This document shows, piece after piece, positions 1 through 11,600 of a DNA stretch of 64,000 bases. A program made the position numbers and the translations under genes. The stretch is from Yamagishiella unicocca. Taxonomy: Eukaryota; Chlorophyta; Chlorophyceae; Chlamydomonadales; Volvocaceae. The notes under the pieces were generated by a model that was not told where the DNA came from, did not search any database, and saw only the letters and a list, made by a program, of their open reading frames with translations. The stretch spans positions 1,054,001 through 1,118,000 of the forward strand of contig BDSL01000009.1 in NCBI GenBank assembly GCA_003116995.1, read 5' to 3'. Every line of letters begins with the position of its first letter. Positions within the stretch are counted from its first letter, which is position 1.

Positions 1-2748
1 ACGAGAGCGGGCTGCCGCCGTGGGCCATCTTCATGCCGTGCTACGGCCTGCCGTACCGCCCCTGGATGCGGCGCGCGCTGTGGCTGCTGTTCATCGCCAT
101 CTCCGTCTTCTCCATGGGCTGCGGCTTCTACGACCTCTACAAGAACGTGCCCTTCCTCAAGCAGGTCGTCACGGCGGTGGCCTCCCGGATGTACCTGCCG
201 GCCTCGGAGCTGTTCGAGTGGCTGGAGCGGCACACGCAGATCCGCATGTCCATCCTGCTCACCTACCTCTTCTCCAAGTCGCCCCTCATGATGTCCTTCA
301 TGCGGATGCTGCGGAGCCTGGCGGCGCTGCTGCAGCAGCTGCTGCGCCCCGCGCTGGCGGCTCTGTCCATGGCGCTGCAGCCGGTGGCTGTGGCGCTGCA
401 TACCGCCATGGCGGGGATCGGCGGCGGCATGGCGACGGCGGGCGCGGCCCTGTGGCAGGTGGCGCAGCCGGTGGTGGCGGCGGCGGCGGTTTCGGGGCGG
501 GAGGCCATGGAGTTGGCGGCGGTGGTGCTGGGACCGCCGGCGCGGGCCTTATGGGCGCTGGCAGTGCTGGTGGCCCAGCTTGTGCGGCTGGTGGCAGCGC
601 TGGTGGGCATGGTGCTGGTGGGCCCCCTGCAGCTGGCGTGCAGCGTCGCCGGCGCCATGAGCTGGCTGGGCACCGCGGCGGCTGAGCAGGTGGCGGCGGC
701 GTGGGAGGCGGTGCTGTGGTCGCTGCAGTGGGTGGTGACGCTGGGCAAGGCGGCGCAGCGGGTGGCGCCGGCGGTGAGGGCGGGGGCCCGCGCAGCGGCG
801 CAGGCGGCGGGGCCCGGCGGCGGCGTCAGCGGCGGCATGGCGGTGTGGCAGTGGCTGGGGCTGGAGGTGGTGGGGGCGTACAACGCGGTGCGGATGACGT
901 TCATGCAGGCGTTCAAGTCGGCGCAGGTGAGGCGACAGGGAGGGCGCGGGGTGGGCCGGGGTGGGGGCACGTGGCCCAGCCTCGGTGTGCAGTGCGCGCT
1001 GCAGCGTGCAGTGCAGTGGGGGGCAGGAAGTGTTGCGCTGCAGGTTACGGCATGGTATCGGTCTCAAAGCAAGGAAAGATTATTCGTGACATGTGGCTAT
1101 GTGTGACTGTGGCCATGTCACCAACTCCGCCTTCATTGCCCGGTGGACCCACTTACTCTGCTGCTGTTGCTGCTTCTGCTGTTGCCTGCTGCTGCAGGCT
1201 GTCATGAACTTCTGCTCCACGGTGGCGCAGGCGGCCGTGCAGCACCGCGTCTCGCTGCTGCTGCAGCTCCGCCGCTTCATCACCCGCCAGAAGGACCGCC
1301 TGCCCCCCGCGGTGGCGGCGTCTGTGCCGCTGCCCTCCTTCGTCAGCATGCCCTCATTCGTCAGCATGCCCTCATTCGACCTCGCAATCACCGGCGCGGA
1401 CAGCACCGGCCTGTCGGACGCCGACCAGGAGCCGGAACTGGCATCCGGGTCGCCCACCTCCAGGAGCTTCAACCACTCGTTCGACATGGACCTAGGACTC
1501 CTAGGCCCCGGACAGAACGGCATGGTTCCGGAGCCGCAGCAGCTGTACGGCGGCGGCGGCCGAAGGGACGGCGGGAGCCAGCCCGAGCCGATCCCCATCC
1601 CGCTGGGCGACCGGAGGGACGGGGGTTTGCGGCGAAGGTACCTGGGCGCCGCCGCCGGCAGCGGGCCCACCGGCAGCGGCGCCGCTCTGTACGGCATGGT
1701 GCGCAACCGGCTGGATGCAGTTGACGAGGAGGAGCTGGAGGAACAGCACATGTCGGTCGGCGGTTTCGGAGCCGCCGGAAGCCCCGGCAACGACGAGTCT
1801 GCCGCGGCGGGGCGCCGGGCTCGGTCGTTGCCCGGCAGGCGCCACATGGCAGGCGCAGGCCGAGCTGGGCGGGGCGGGGGGTGGGACGTCCGGGGGCAGC
1901 GGGAGGATGCGGAGCAGGAGGGCGGGGGAACGGAGCACGTGGACTACCTGTGGGCCTCTTCTGCGCCCGGGAGCAGCAGCGGGGTCCACGCCCCCCATGG
2001 CCTCAACGCGGACGGCAGCAGTGGCAGCGGGCTGGCGGCGCTGCTGCTGCAGTCCCTGTCGTCGCCCACTCGGCGGCAGGGCAAGGGGCGGGAGCGCTCG
2101 GCAGCCCCGTCGCTGCCCAACGCAACCTACACCCCGCTGCAGCCCACCTCCCAACAGCAGCACCGGCAGCAGCCCCAGCAGGCTAAGGCTGGCGGCCGGG
2201 CCGCCAGCAAAGGCGCTGGCGGGCAGGGGACCCCGCCACACAGGTCGGTGCCCTCGGCGCCAGTACCGATAGCCCCTCGCCCCGAGTGCGCGGAGGAGTT
2301 CTGCGGCTCCTGCGGCCGCAGCGCCACCGCGTCATTCCTCAACGGCGCCTGCAGGAGCCCTGCCGCGGGGGTACCGGCGCCGATTGCGGGCGCGGCGGCG
2401 CGCGGCCTGGCGGCCGGGGGCTTCCCGGCGGTGCTCCCCTCCGCACCGCGGACGGCGGCCACGGGCGGGGTCGCACGCGGGTGGCTGGGCTGCGCGCCCC
2501 AGTCCTGCCCCTCTCCCTTCGCTGGGGGTCCCCGCGTGGCTGCAGCCGCTGACATGGCGCGCAGCGCCGGCGGTGGCGCCGGTGGCGGGGGCAGGCCCCG
2601 ACAGGGCGCCCGCAGCACCGATGGGGCGAGTCAGGATAAGGGGAACGACGGCGGATCCGCCGGAGGTAGCAATAATGCACCATGTGGGATGCGCCCAGGG
2701 GTTGGTGCGAAGCACATAAACCAGCAGCCTGCCATTCAGGCTGCATGA
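1..2748 (+). CDS. 3' part of an unrecognised multi-pass membrane protein gene (partial, 2 exons seen)
   Basis: The reading frame is open from base 3, so the gene starts outside the window. Exon A ends at 926 (CAG, then GTGAGG); exon B starts at 1198 after a CTGCTGCAG acceptor and ends at the TGA 2746-2748; both junctions are phase 0. The early part is hydrophobic (RALWLLFIAISVFSMGC), followed by several Ala/Leu/Val-rich stretches that could be membrane or amphipathic helices. After the junction, about 60 folded-looking residues (NFCSTVAQAAVQHRVSLLLQ) lead into a long low-complexity Gly/Ala/Ser/Pro/Gln-rich tail, probably disordered, with a small internal duplication (PSFVSM twice, about 1336-1377). 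I do not recognise the family. The true 3' end is uncertain: no TGTAA is seen in the next 800 bases, and the exon could splice out before the stop towards the gene at 8633. Confidence 0.55.
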
Positions 2749-3774
2749 TAGGAAGAGAGAACTAACGCGCCGTGCTAATGCACGGGCGCGCCCACTTAAG
2801 CGCATCAGATGTGTCGGGGAGCGACCCGCGCGGCCGGCCTGATAACGCACACGGTGCCTTTAGCCACCGCGCCGCGCCGCACCCGCCGATGGCTTAAATA
2901 AGCCACCGCGATGCGGGTGGGCTGTCTTTGCGTCTGGCATGCATGCCAGCGCCCGTGCCGCGCCACGGAGCGGAAGGCGGTGGATTTACCGGTAGGCAGG
3001 GAGGTTTTGGAAAGCGATGGGCGGCAGTCGCACCCAGTCGCGCGACCGCCGCCGCCCGCCACCCGCCGCGACATCACCGCCTGACTCACCAACACTAACT
3101 TAAATGACTGGACGGTATGGATGTACATATGCAAGAAGCCGGGGGACCCCGACATTGGGGCCGCCCCCGGAGGTACAGATACCCATTGGAGATTCGCAAA
3201 CAGTTTTGCCTGACAGCGGTGCTGCTGGATGGACGAGATTTTATTACACGCCTTTGCTGTGACGTTTCGGCGCATGGGTACGAGGTGACCGCTGGTTGCA
3301 GGTTGTGGTGCAGGCGTGTGGCGCAGGGGAGGTGCGCCGCACGCGACGGCTGAGAGAGGGCCGTGTGGAGAGCTCCGGGGCGCCAGAGGGGGCGCAATGC
3401 GTCCGTAGCTGAGGCACCTCCCGGTGTCCTTGTCGGGCTTTGCGCGAGCGCCTCGATCGGGCCTGCACCGTTTTTGGATTTTTGCTCCTTTTCCCCGTTT
3501 AAACATCATTAATGCAAGGCATGCGAGGATAACAGTGTCTCAAGTGCCTCCGCTAGCTTTCCAGCCTAGCCAACACGCAAGCCCCAGTAAATAAGCGATG
3601 TCCTCACGGCTCAGCTACGGCTTCCCCTCCGCGCCTCCTCGTGTCAAGCGCACCGGCCGCTTCTGGCCGCGGCACGCCTGTCTACAGCGGTATTCCGCTC
3701 GACCCTCAGCGGGATTCACCTGGCTCAAAGGCTTATGCTTCCCGCAACGCCTCGCATGAATGTGTACACTAGAT
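2749..3774. other. Spacer between the membrane protein gene and the LINE
   Basis: No convincing coding exon is seen on either strand. The sequence is less GC-biased than the genes around it and has no clear TGTAA motif. It may hold the 3' UTR of the upstream gene, or be intron if the upstream and downstream genes are one. Confidence 0.4.
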
Positions 3775-6560
3775 TGATTTTTGATTGATTGATTACAAGC
3801 TCTTGGAGCTCGTAAGGCCCAGACGAGCCAGGAGGCTCATGGACCGCTAATCAAAGTAATTCATAAAGAAGAATTGAAAACGTTTACGTAGCCATGCTCA
3901 AATAACGTAGCAATTATGTCCTGATACCCGTAATTGCTGTACGATGATTCCTAATACGGTGCAACACGCTCGCTAGACCCCGTTGGTCCTCGACACTCAT
4001 GACCTGCAGCATCGTGGCATTGGGCGTTATGCCCATTCCCCATAGTTCATCGCGGAGACCACTGTAAGCAGGGCATTCCAGCAGTACGTGCCTTTCATCT
4101 TCTACTGCTTGCCGGTCGCCACATGCCAGGCACCAGCGGTCTTCACGAGCTCGCCCATGTGGGCGGCTGACCTCTAGACCCCAAATACATAACCTAAAGC
4201 GCAGTAAACTGGCGTACACCTTAGCGGGAATGTACCCCTGCATATGCGTAGGTGTGCCCATCCAGTGTGTGTACCGACACATCTTCACACCTGGTTTGCT
4301 TCCATCCGACACAAACTCCCTAGGTGGTGTGCGCAAACGAAAATTAGCCCAGTCGTCATCAAACCGTTGCTCTAGCGTGTGCATAATACTACCAATATTT
4401 AACTCCCTCTTACTGATAATATCGACCTGCTCTTCTAACCCTAGCTCAGGCGGGATCCCAAAATCGTACCCCAAACTCGTCAGCCCTTTGAGAACTTGTG
4501 AGCCCCATCCTTCATAACTTAGATTTGATCTGAGAGCTATACGAATCTCCTCACGCAGCACATTGTGGTGTATGCTACCTTCCGCTTTCACCAATTTATT
4601 CCAGAAACGATATATGAGTGTTGCCCAATGGGTGTGCATGGGCTGCTGCCCAAATTCCCTAAACAGCAACCGGTCAGGTGCCAGACCCACTCCTGCCAAA
4701 ATACGTAGAAACCTTTTCTGCAAAGCAACCATGCGATTACCCAACGATTTCTCAAAGTAGCATGATCGCCCATTGGTATCGGGCCTACCTTCAACTAGCT
4801 GGAGAATAAACAACGGCCCCCAAACCTGAGCGCCATACGAAAGGATAGACCGAACCTGCGTAGTAAAGCATCTCAGGGCAATCCTGGGAATCATTAGCCC
4901 TCTTCGCCGTAGTTTACGTATGAGCGCAAACATGGCCCGTTGACCAGCCTCGAATAACTCGTCCGTGCATGACTCGAATGCACGTTCTGACCCATAGTGC
5001 AGACCAAGATAACGAGTGCGCTCTACCCACTTCATTTCTTGTACCTGAATGGCATCGCCAACCACCCTTCTCATACCGACCTTCAGCCATTTCACGTACT
5101 GCGGGGCTGGGATGGAAGTGCAGTACCTCCGATTTGCGAACATTAACGGACATCCCAAACGCTTCACACCATTCCCGTAGCGCGGCTAACAGACACATAA
5201 GCCTGCGGTGTGTGGTAGCAAAAAGGTTGAGGTCATCCGCGTATAGCTCCAGAGGTACCCGAGTTCCATCCACAATGGGGCAAGCATTCGCCGCCATAGC
5301 TTCTGGCATATGCCTATCTTTAGCCTCAACGTAATCCGCAAACCCTTCCCCAAAAAATCCATACAACGTGGGGCTTAGGGGGCACCCCTGCTTCACCCCT
5401 TCCTGTGACTCAAAAGGATCGCCCACTTGTCCATCAACACGCACACGCATTAACACTTTATTGTAGCAGGTTTTCAGTGCTTCAAGCATCTGCCCATGTA
5501 CCCCCCTTTCCTCCAAACGTATGTAGCCACAGTAGATGCCGCGGTACCCGATCAAACGCCTTCTCAAAATCAACTTGACATACAAATAAGGGTTGGCCGG
5601 TGACTGGGCCTTGCCGATAGCGATCAGTGAGATGGCGCAGAACGAACAGGTTGTGTATCGTACCAAGCTTCTCCCTGAAACCCCCTTGCAGGGGGCATCG
5701 ACCCCGTGAGCGTTCACCCCAGGAGCTCAGGCGGCGTACAAGCATGTACGCGTAACATTTTGCCAGTGCACCCCCCACAGCTAAACCACGATAATTACTC
5801 TTGTCAAGCGTGTCGCCCTTCTTGTGAATAGGCGTGAGGCATGATACCTCAAACTGTTCGGGGTAATCACCCGTGCTCCGGATGTGCTCCAACAATGTGA
5901 GAATATGTGGTGCCAGGACGTTCACATAACGCCCGTCTACCTCTCTCTTTGCATACTTATAGCATTCAGCCGGGACCTTCTCAAATCCAACCGATTTGTT
6001 GTTCCCCAAGGCTCTAATCGCCTTCGTAACCTCCTCCAAAGTAAATGGTGTATTGAGCGCTGCAGCCGCTGCAACCCGTTCAACCCTATCCCCTGTGCTA
6101 TTCTCCCACCCCCTTCCCTCACCTCTAGTCATCCCGTTGATAAAGCTCAATATAGCTTCCGCACTAACATCATTAAAAGCGTTCGTTTCACCGTTGTACA
6201 GGGCGTTGAAATAGTCGCTCCAACTGCTCACTTCAGTGATCGGGCACGTTTCATTTGCCCCAGAATTAAGCATCTTGCATAGCGCCCTGGGATCTGCTCT
6301 ACACTCCTGCATTAGACCTTCAAAGTGGTCGATACGGTATCGCTCCTTGGCCTCTCTCCGCATACGCTGATAACGCGTGCGTAGCCGACTGAACTCCGTT
6401 TTAGCCACACTAGATACCCCGCTGGTACCCGTACTATATTTCCGCATTTGTAATGCCGCTACGGCACGTCCGTCCATTCGAACCCTATTGTATCGTATTT
6501 TCCTTTCTAATGCATCATGCCCTTTTTTAACCAACGCGTCGCGCGATCGCGCCATGCAGC
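3775..6560 (-). mobile_element. LINE-type (non-LTR) retrotransposon, 5'-truncated and frameshifted
   Basis: Read on the minus strand, three overlapping frames form one reverse transcriptase: 6555-5482, then about 5550-5110, then about 5110-3914. RT landmarks appear in order: KKGDTLDKSNYRGLAV, then FEKAFDRVPR (first catalytic Asp region), EGVKQGCPLSPTLYGF, LYADDLNLFA (YADD box) and the thumb region RYLGLHYG. The C-terminus carries a zinc-knuckle-like Cys/His cluster (CLACGDR... ERHVLLEC), usual in L1-like elements. The first reading frame shift falls near 5510-5550 and the second near 5095-5115, so this copy cannot make an intact protein. No endonuclease domain is visible upstream of the RT, which suggests 5' truncation. 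The 3' end on this strand finishes in a short TCAA/ATCA-type simple repeat at about 3775-3792 in place of a poly(A) tail. Target-site duplications were not found by eye. Confidence 0.85.
3914..6555 (-). pseudogene. LINE reverse transcriptase ORF with two frameshifts
   Basis: This is the coding part of the LINE. The frame opens at 6555, moves to a second frame just after the FEKAFDRVPR motif, and to a third after the YADD box, ending at a stop at 3914. Each part is long and still well conserved, and I saw no in-frame stop inside the domains, so the breaks look recent. The product would have been the reverse transcriptase that copies element RNA at a nicked target site. Confidence 0.8.
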
Positions 6561-6631
6561 TTTACCAGACATGCTTCCCCCTGATATCTTAAACAAGGAG
6601 GACATCTGAAGGATCTCTGGGACTGCCCGTC

Positions 6632-6900
6632 GTGCCGAAGTTCCCTTTCCTGGCCGGTTATTCGAGCAGGGCGTTTCATCGCGGATGGGTGGTGCCCTGG
6701 GCCGGAGGGGGGTCCGTACCCAGCCCATCGGTCCGGACTGGTCCCACCGATTTTTTCCGGCTGTGGGCCTTGGGTTGCCTGGGTCCTTTTGAGCGGGGCG
6801 CCGCGCGTGGCAGGGTTCCCTCTGATTTCTCCCTGTGCCTTTCCGGGCATCTGCTGGCTGCTAGCGCTGGCTTGTCGTACCCGTTAGGTCTCGGTATTGA
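6632..6900. repeat. Diverged dispersed repeat, copy A
   Basis: This stretch matches 8055-8310 in the same direction with many substitutions and small gaps. Shared blocks include AAGTTCCCT, CTGGCCGG, GGGCGTTT, CCCGTCGGTCCGG or close variants, TGGGCCTTGGG, and the end block GTCGTAC...TTAGGTCTCGGTAT. No protein homology is apparent in it. It is most simply an old non-coding transposable element fragment. Confidence 0.55.
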
Positions 6901-7644
6901 CCTTCCGCTCGTCCTGGGTGTGCCCGGGCGTCTCTGTGCTTTTCGCGGATTACCTGTGCCCTTGGGGGCGTCTGCTGGCCCGGCTGTCGTCTGGCGAGGC
7001 CCGGCCTACCGTGGGTCCCGCTTCTTGTCTTGGGTTCGGCCGGGCTTAATCATGTTCCACTGCTCCACGGCAATTGCTTTGACTTTGTTGGCCGTATGAG
7101 TCCGAATAAATTACGGTTACGGCTTATGAGCTTACGGCTGCCACCCTCCAGCTTCTGCAGCGCCGGTTGCTCTCGAAACGTTGCGAGCTCATTTTGCACG
7201 CATGATAGTGGGTATCAGTGTTTGGTAGACGCAGATGGCCTCACGAGCCAGCAGTTCCGTTACCCTGGTACAAGTTCGGACCAGGGCAATCACAGGCCTC
7301 TCTGAGCTGTACCCATGTGTTATCTTAGAGATTAGCTCTGGATATGTATCGCTACAGTCCTCGGCGTGGACCCGGCAACCAGACGGCGTCGTTGCATGCG
7401 AGTTCTGGGCGCGGCTACCGTCGCCAGAAAATGGCGTGATCGACTTCAAGGTACGTATCAACCTCCATCGGGGGCTGAGGCATCTGTGCCCTTGTCCCCA
7501 GTAACCAAACGACGTCGCTCGTCACGGCGGGCAACGTACCCGAGGCTGTGCAATACTAGTATGGTTAGACCTTTCACTTCTCCTGGCTGAATGAATAACA
7601 AGATGTTACAATGTCCGCAAGCCTGGGCCGTTCAACGGCGAGGG

Positions 7645-7690
7645 AGGTCCCATACCGAGACCTCACCGTACGAGAAGCCAATGCTAGCAG
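7645..7690. repeat. Inverted copy of the repeat end block
   Basis: The sequence CCGAGACCTCACCGTACGAG followed by AAGCCA is the reverse complement of the block at about 8270-8297. Together they bound about 650 bp without a recognisable ORF. This could be a pair of terminal inverted repeats of a non-autonomous DNA element or a chance inverted fragment of the repeat family. Confidence 0.5.
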
Positions 7691-8054
7691 CCAGAGGCGC
7701 CCCAGAAGGGACAGGAGAGTTATGGCAAAGTAGCTGCTGGGTCGCGACCCGAGATACGTCTCGACTCCCAACATACGTCCTGGCGAATCCGTAGGACGTA
7801 GGATGTAGGATACGACGTGGTCAAGCTGGATGCCCCGGTGGCCCTGAGCGGCTCCTGCCTGGGGCTTTCCTTAGGCCGCTTGTGCGCCTGCCTGGTGTCT
7901 TCTGGTCCCGGAGCTGCTTTTGTTTTTTTCCAGTGCGGTTCGCTCCTCCCAGCTATCTATTTCTGTTAATAATTCTGTTGTCTAGGACGGTCTTGGTGGG
8001 TGGTTTTGCATTTCCCCCGTCATCTTGGCCTTGGTTTGCTGGGACAGCATGTTG

Positions 8055-8310
8055 TGCTGAAGTTCCCTATGCTGGCCGGCCTTTTGGGTGGGGCGTTTTT
8101 TCGCATGTGGATGGAGCGAGGGGTTCGGTCCCCAGCCCGTCGGTCCGGCTGCCTAGCCCCACAGCTTTCCCCGTGGTGGGCCTTGGGGTGCCTTTTATGT
8201 CGTGACCACGCCCTTTCGGGCGGTGAGGGGGTGTCCTGTTCTCCCTGTGCGTTTTACGGCGTCTGCTGGCTGGCTTCTCGTACGGTGAGGTCTCGGTATA
8301 GGCCCCCACA
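8055..8310. repeat. Diverged dispersed repeat, copy B
   Basis: Direct partner of the repeat at 6632-6900. Its end block TTCTCGTACGGTGAGGTCTC at about 8274-8293 is also present in inverted orientation at 7650-7680, which makes the 650 bases between them look like an element or nested insertion with inverted ends. Confidence 0.55.
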
Positions 8311-8632
8311 CGTCCTGGACTGTTATGTACATTATCTAGGGGTCCACCATCAAACAGGGAAACGTACATCTGGTTATTCTCAGGCACCACGATCCAATTT
8401 ACGCAACGGGCATCCTATTAGCCACATACCGGTATCGTGCCACACCCGGACTCCCCCGCCTCTCCCTGTCAACCATGGCCCTTTGCTTACCACCAGCATC
8501 CCGGACCCAAGCGACCCTGCGGGGCCCCAAGCACCGCCATGCAGCACAAACACCCAGCCTCCTCCCCCCTCTGTTCTAAACGGTTGTTCTCGCATCCACG
8601 GGTCTTCCTCGCAACCCCCTCACCCTTCGCAG

Positions 8633-11600
8633 GCCTCTCCGACGGCCCCCTGGGGTCACGCCAAGGTGTTCTACAGGGTCGCCGCCGCCTCCCTGCACGG
8701 CACCCTGGACATCAATGCAGATGCTCCGGAAGCGGCGGAGGCGCAGGAAGGGCGCATGGTGGAGGGCGGGGGCGGCACCTGGCGCAGCGCCACGCTGCGG
8801 TTGCAGACCCGCCGCCTGGTGGACCGCATCCGCATGCACACCACCACCAACAACAACAAGGACAACCACGTGATGCTGCAGGCAGGTGGTGCAGGGGGGC
8901 CGGGGGGGAGGGGGGGGAGGTTGTCCCCCACCTGGAAGGGGGGGAAGGGGCAGGGGGGAGGGGCCGTTGCTCCCGGCATCCGCCCGCCCCCAGGTCCTGC
9001 CGCAATACCCCCCGGGGTGCCACCATCCCACCACTGGCTCTGCTCCACCCCAGCCACCAAACCCTGTTGCTGCTGACCCGGCCGGCCCTAACAAACTTGC
9101 GCCAGCTCCAGCTCCCCCCCACTCGCCACGGGTTCTACACGTCTGTTCTAAACTGTTTTCCTTTCGTACACGGGTTTTCCTTGCAACTCGCCACGGGTTT
9201 CTCGCCCCCCCCCCGCCCCCCCGCCCCCCCGCCCTCATTCCCCCTGCTCTCGCCCCCCAGGTGGACTACTGCCGCCTCACCCTGCCCCTCTCGCTGTCGC
9301 GGCTGCCCGAGCTGGAGCTGCTGTCCCCGCTGACCCGGCCGCTGCACAGCTACGCGCACGGCGGCTTCATGGGCGCGGCGCTGTCTCTGCTGGCGGACCC
9401 GCAGTGGGCCACGGTGCTGCTGGAGAGCATGGGGGAGGCGGACAGCAAGGTAGGGGCCCGGGGTGGGGCCTGGAAATCAGGGGAGAGGCGGACAGCAAGG
9501 TAGGGGCGCAGTGCGGGGCGCTGGGAAGCACGGGGGAGGCGGGGGCAGCAGGGGAGTGCTGGAGAGCATGGGGGAGGCGGACAGCAAGGTAGCGGCGCAG
9601 GGGGAAGGCGATGACAGCGGGGGGGGAGCTGGGCAGCAGGGGGGAGGCGGTGGTGACAGTGACTGACTGAGTGGCTCTGTGCGTGCGGCTAGGCCGGCTG
9701 GGGCCGTCTGTCTGCATGCACCTGGCTGGGTAGCGAGGAAACTCGAGGCTGGACGGGTGGGGTTCCCCTAGCGTTCCTCAGCCGCGCCCTCCCTGACGTT
9801 TAACGGGCTGCTGCTGCCGGTGCTGCTGCCGGTGCTGGTGCTGCTGCTGCTGCTGCTCCTGGCGTAGATGCAAGACTACGTGAGCGAGCTGACGGACCTC
9901 CACAGCAGCGGGCTCACCTCGGCTCGCAAGGAGATGCTCTCGCTGATGCTGGTGCTGGAGAATAGTCCGACACTGTGCGCGTACGGGCTGGTGCGGTGAG
10001 CACGGGGGCCAGGGGCGAGGTCAGGGCCGGGCCGGGGGGCGGCCAGGCGGCAGGGGGCCGGTGTATGGCGGCGAAAGGGGCTCCGGAAAGCGGGGCGGGG
10101 AGGCTGTTGTTACGCCCCAGCCGCAGCACCACGGCAACCCCAGCCGGCGTCGGTGGCCATGCCATGCGCGGCCGCCATCTTCCCATTCCTCTTATAACGG
10201 TTGATGGTTGTCGGTTGGTGGTTGATGGTTGATGGTTTACCTCCCGCAGATCGGGGTGCACCAAGGCGCCCGCGGAGGCTGCCCGGGCGGTTGGCTCCAC
10301 GGCGGGGCTCATGTCGCCGCCGCCGTACCTGTGGCAGCAGTTCCTGGCCGCCGAGCCCGCCAAGGCGCCCTTCATGCTCAAGCCCCTCCTGGAGCGCCAG
10401 AGGCAGCAGCAGGAGCAGCACAAGGAGGTGACACCGGGCACAGGCCCCGAGTTCAACCGCTACGGCTACGCGCCGCTGGGTCTGGAGTGGGACCTGTGGC
10501 TCTCACCGGACGACCCGGCGGGTGGGTTCTGGGTTGGGGTGGCGAGGCGTCCCGGGGGAAGTCACGGGGGAGAGGGAAGAAGGACTGACTAGTGGGGGAG
10601 AACGGTGGCGGTGGTGGTGGTGCAGACGGCCTGGGGTTTAGGGTTTAGGGTTTTAGGGTTTTGGGTTTAGGATTGAAGCGTCGCCCTCCCAGCCCTCGGT
10701 GGCGCCCACATCCGTCCACCACCCCCAGCCCCACACCTCCCTCTCTTCACTCCCACGCCTCCGGCAGCCCGCCGGCTTATTCCTCCTCTGCCCCCCCCCG
10801 CCTCCCGTGGCTCTCCCTCCCCCTGAAGACCTGGCCGCCGCTGTCGTAGACCACGGCTCCCCCGGTGACCTGGTGCAGCAGGCCATCGCCATGACCCTGG
10901 GCTGCCACTCCGTGGCCAAGTCCATGGGCCGCCGCCACAACAAGACCCACGGAATCAGCCCCATGCGCTGGCTGGTGGACTTCTCCACCGGCCTCAACCA
11001 GGCCGCTAACGGCAGGCTGCAGCAGCCGCTGCCGCTGTGGGGAACGGCAGGTGGCGGCGCCGCCGCGCCGCTGGTGTCGTACGCCGACGGCGGCGCCTGC
11101 CCCGCCATCGAGAGCTACCTGCGGCTGTCCGTGTCGTCGCTGACCTTCCGGGTGCCGCCGCAGGCCTCCCTGGAGCAGATGCTGGCCAGCAAGCTGACCT
11201 GCAGGTTGCGGGTGGTGGGCAATACACACACGCACAGCCCGGTGTGGCTGGACAAGTTCGTCGAGGTGGTGGCGCAGGAGGGGCAGCCGGAGGCTGCCGC
11301 CGCCGCCGCCGGCGCGGCGGCGGCGCCGTTGGCGCCGGACCCGGCGGCTGCGCCGCCGCCACCCTCCACCAAGGTGTTCGTGTGTACGGAGCTGGACGCA
11401 TCGGCGGCGGCGCCGCCGGGTGGCGCCGCTAAGCCGGGCCCTCGCGCCGCGATGTACCCGGTGGAGGAGGCCGATCTCGCCAGCAGCTTGCTGGTGGTGG
11501 AGGTGGGGCGGGAGGGGGAAGGGGGAGGGGGAGGGGGAGGGGGAGGGGGAGGGGGAGGGGGAGGGGGAGGGGGAGGGGGAGGGGGAGGGGGAGGGGGAGG

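Noticed and set aside
549..2850. Long minus-strand ORFs opposite the first membrane gene
   Set aside because: They are rich in Arg, Pro, Ser and His, as expected from the complement of GC-rich coding sequence, and lack family motifs.
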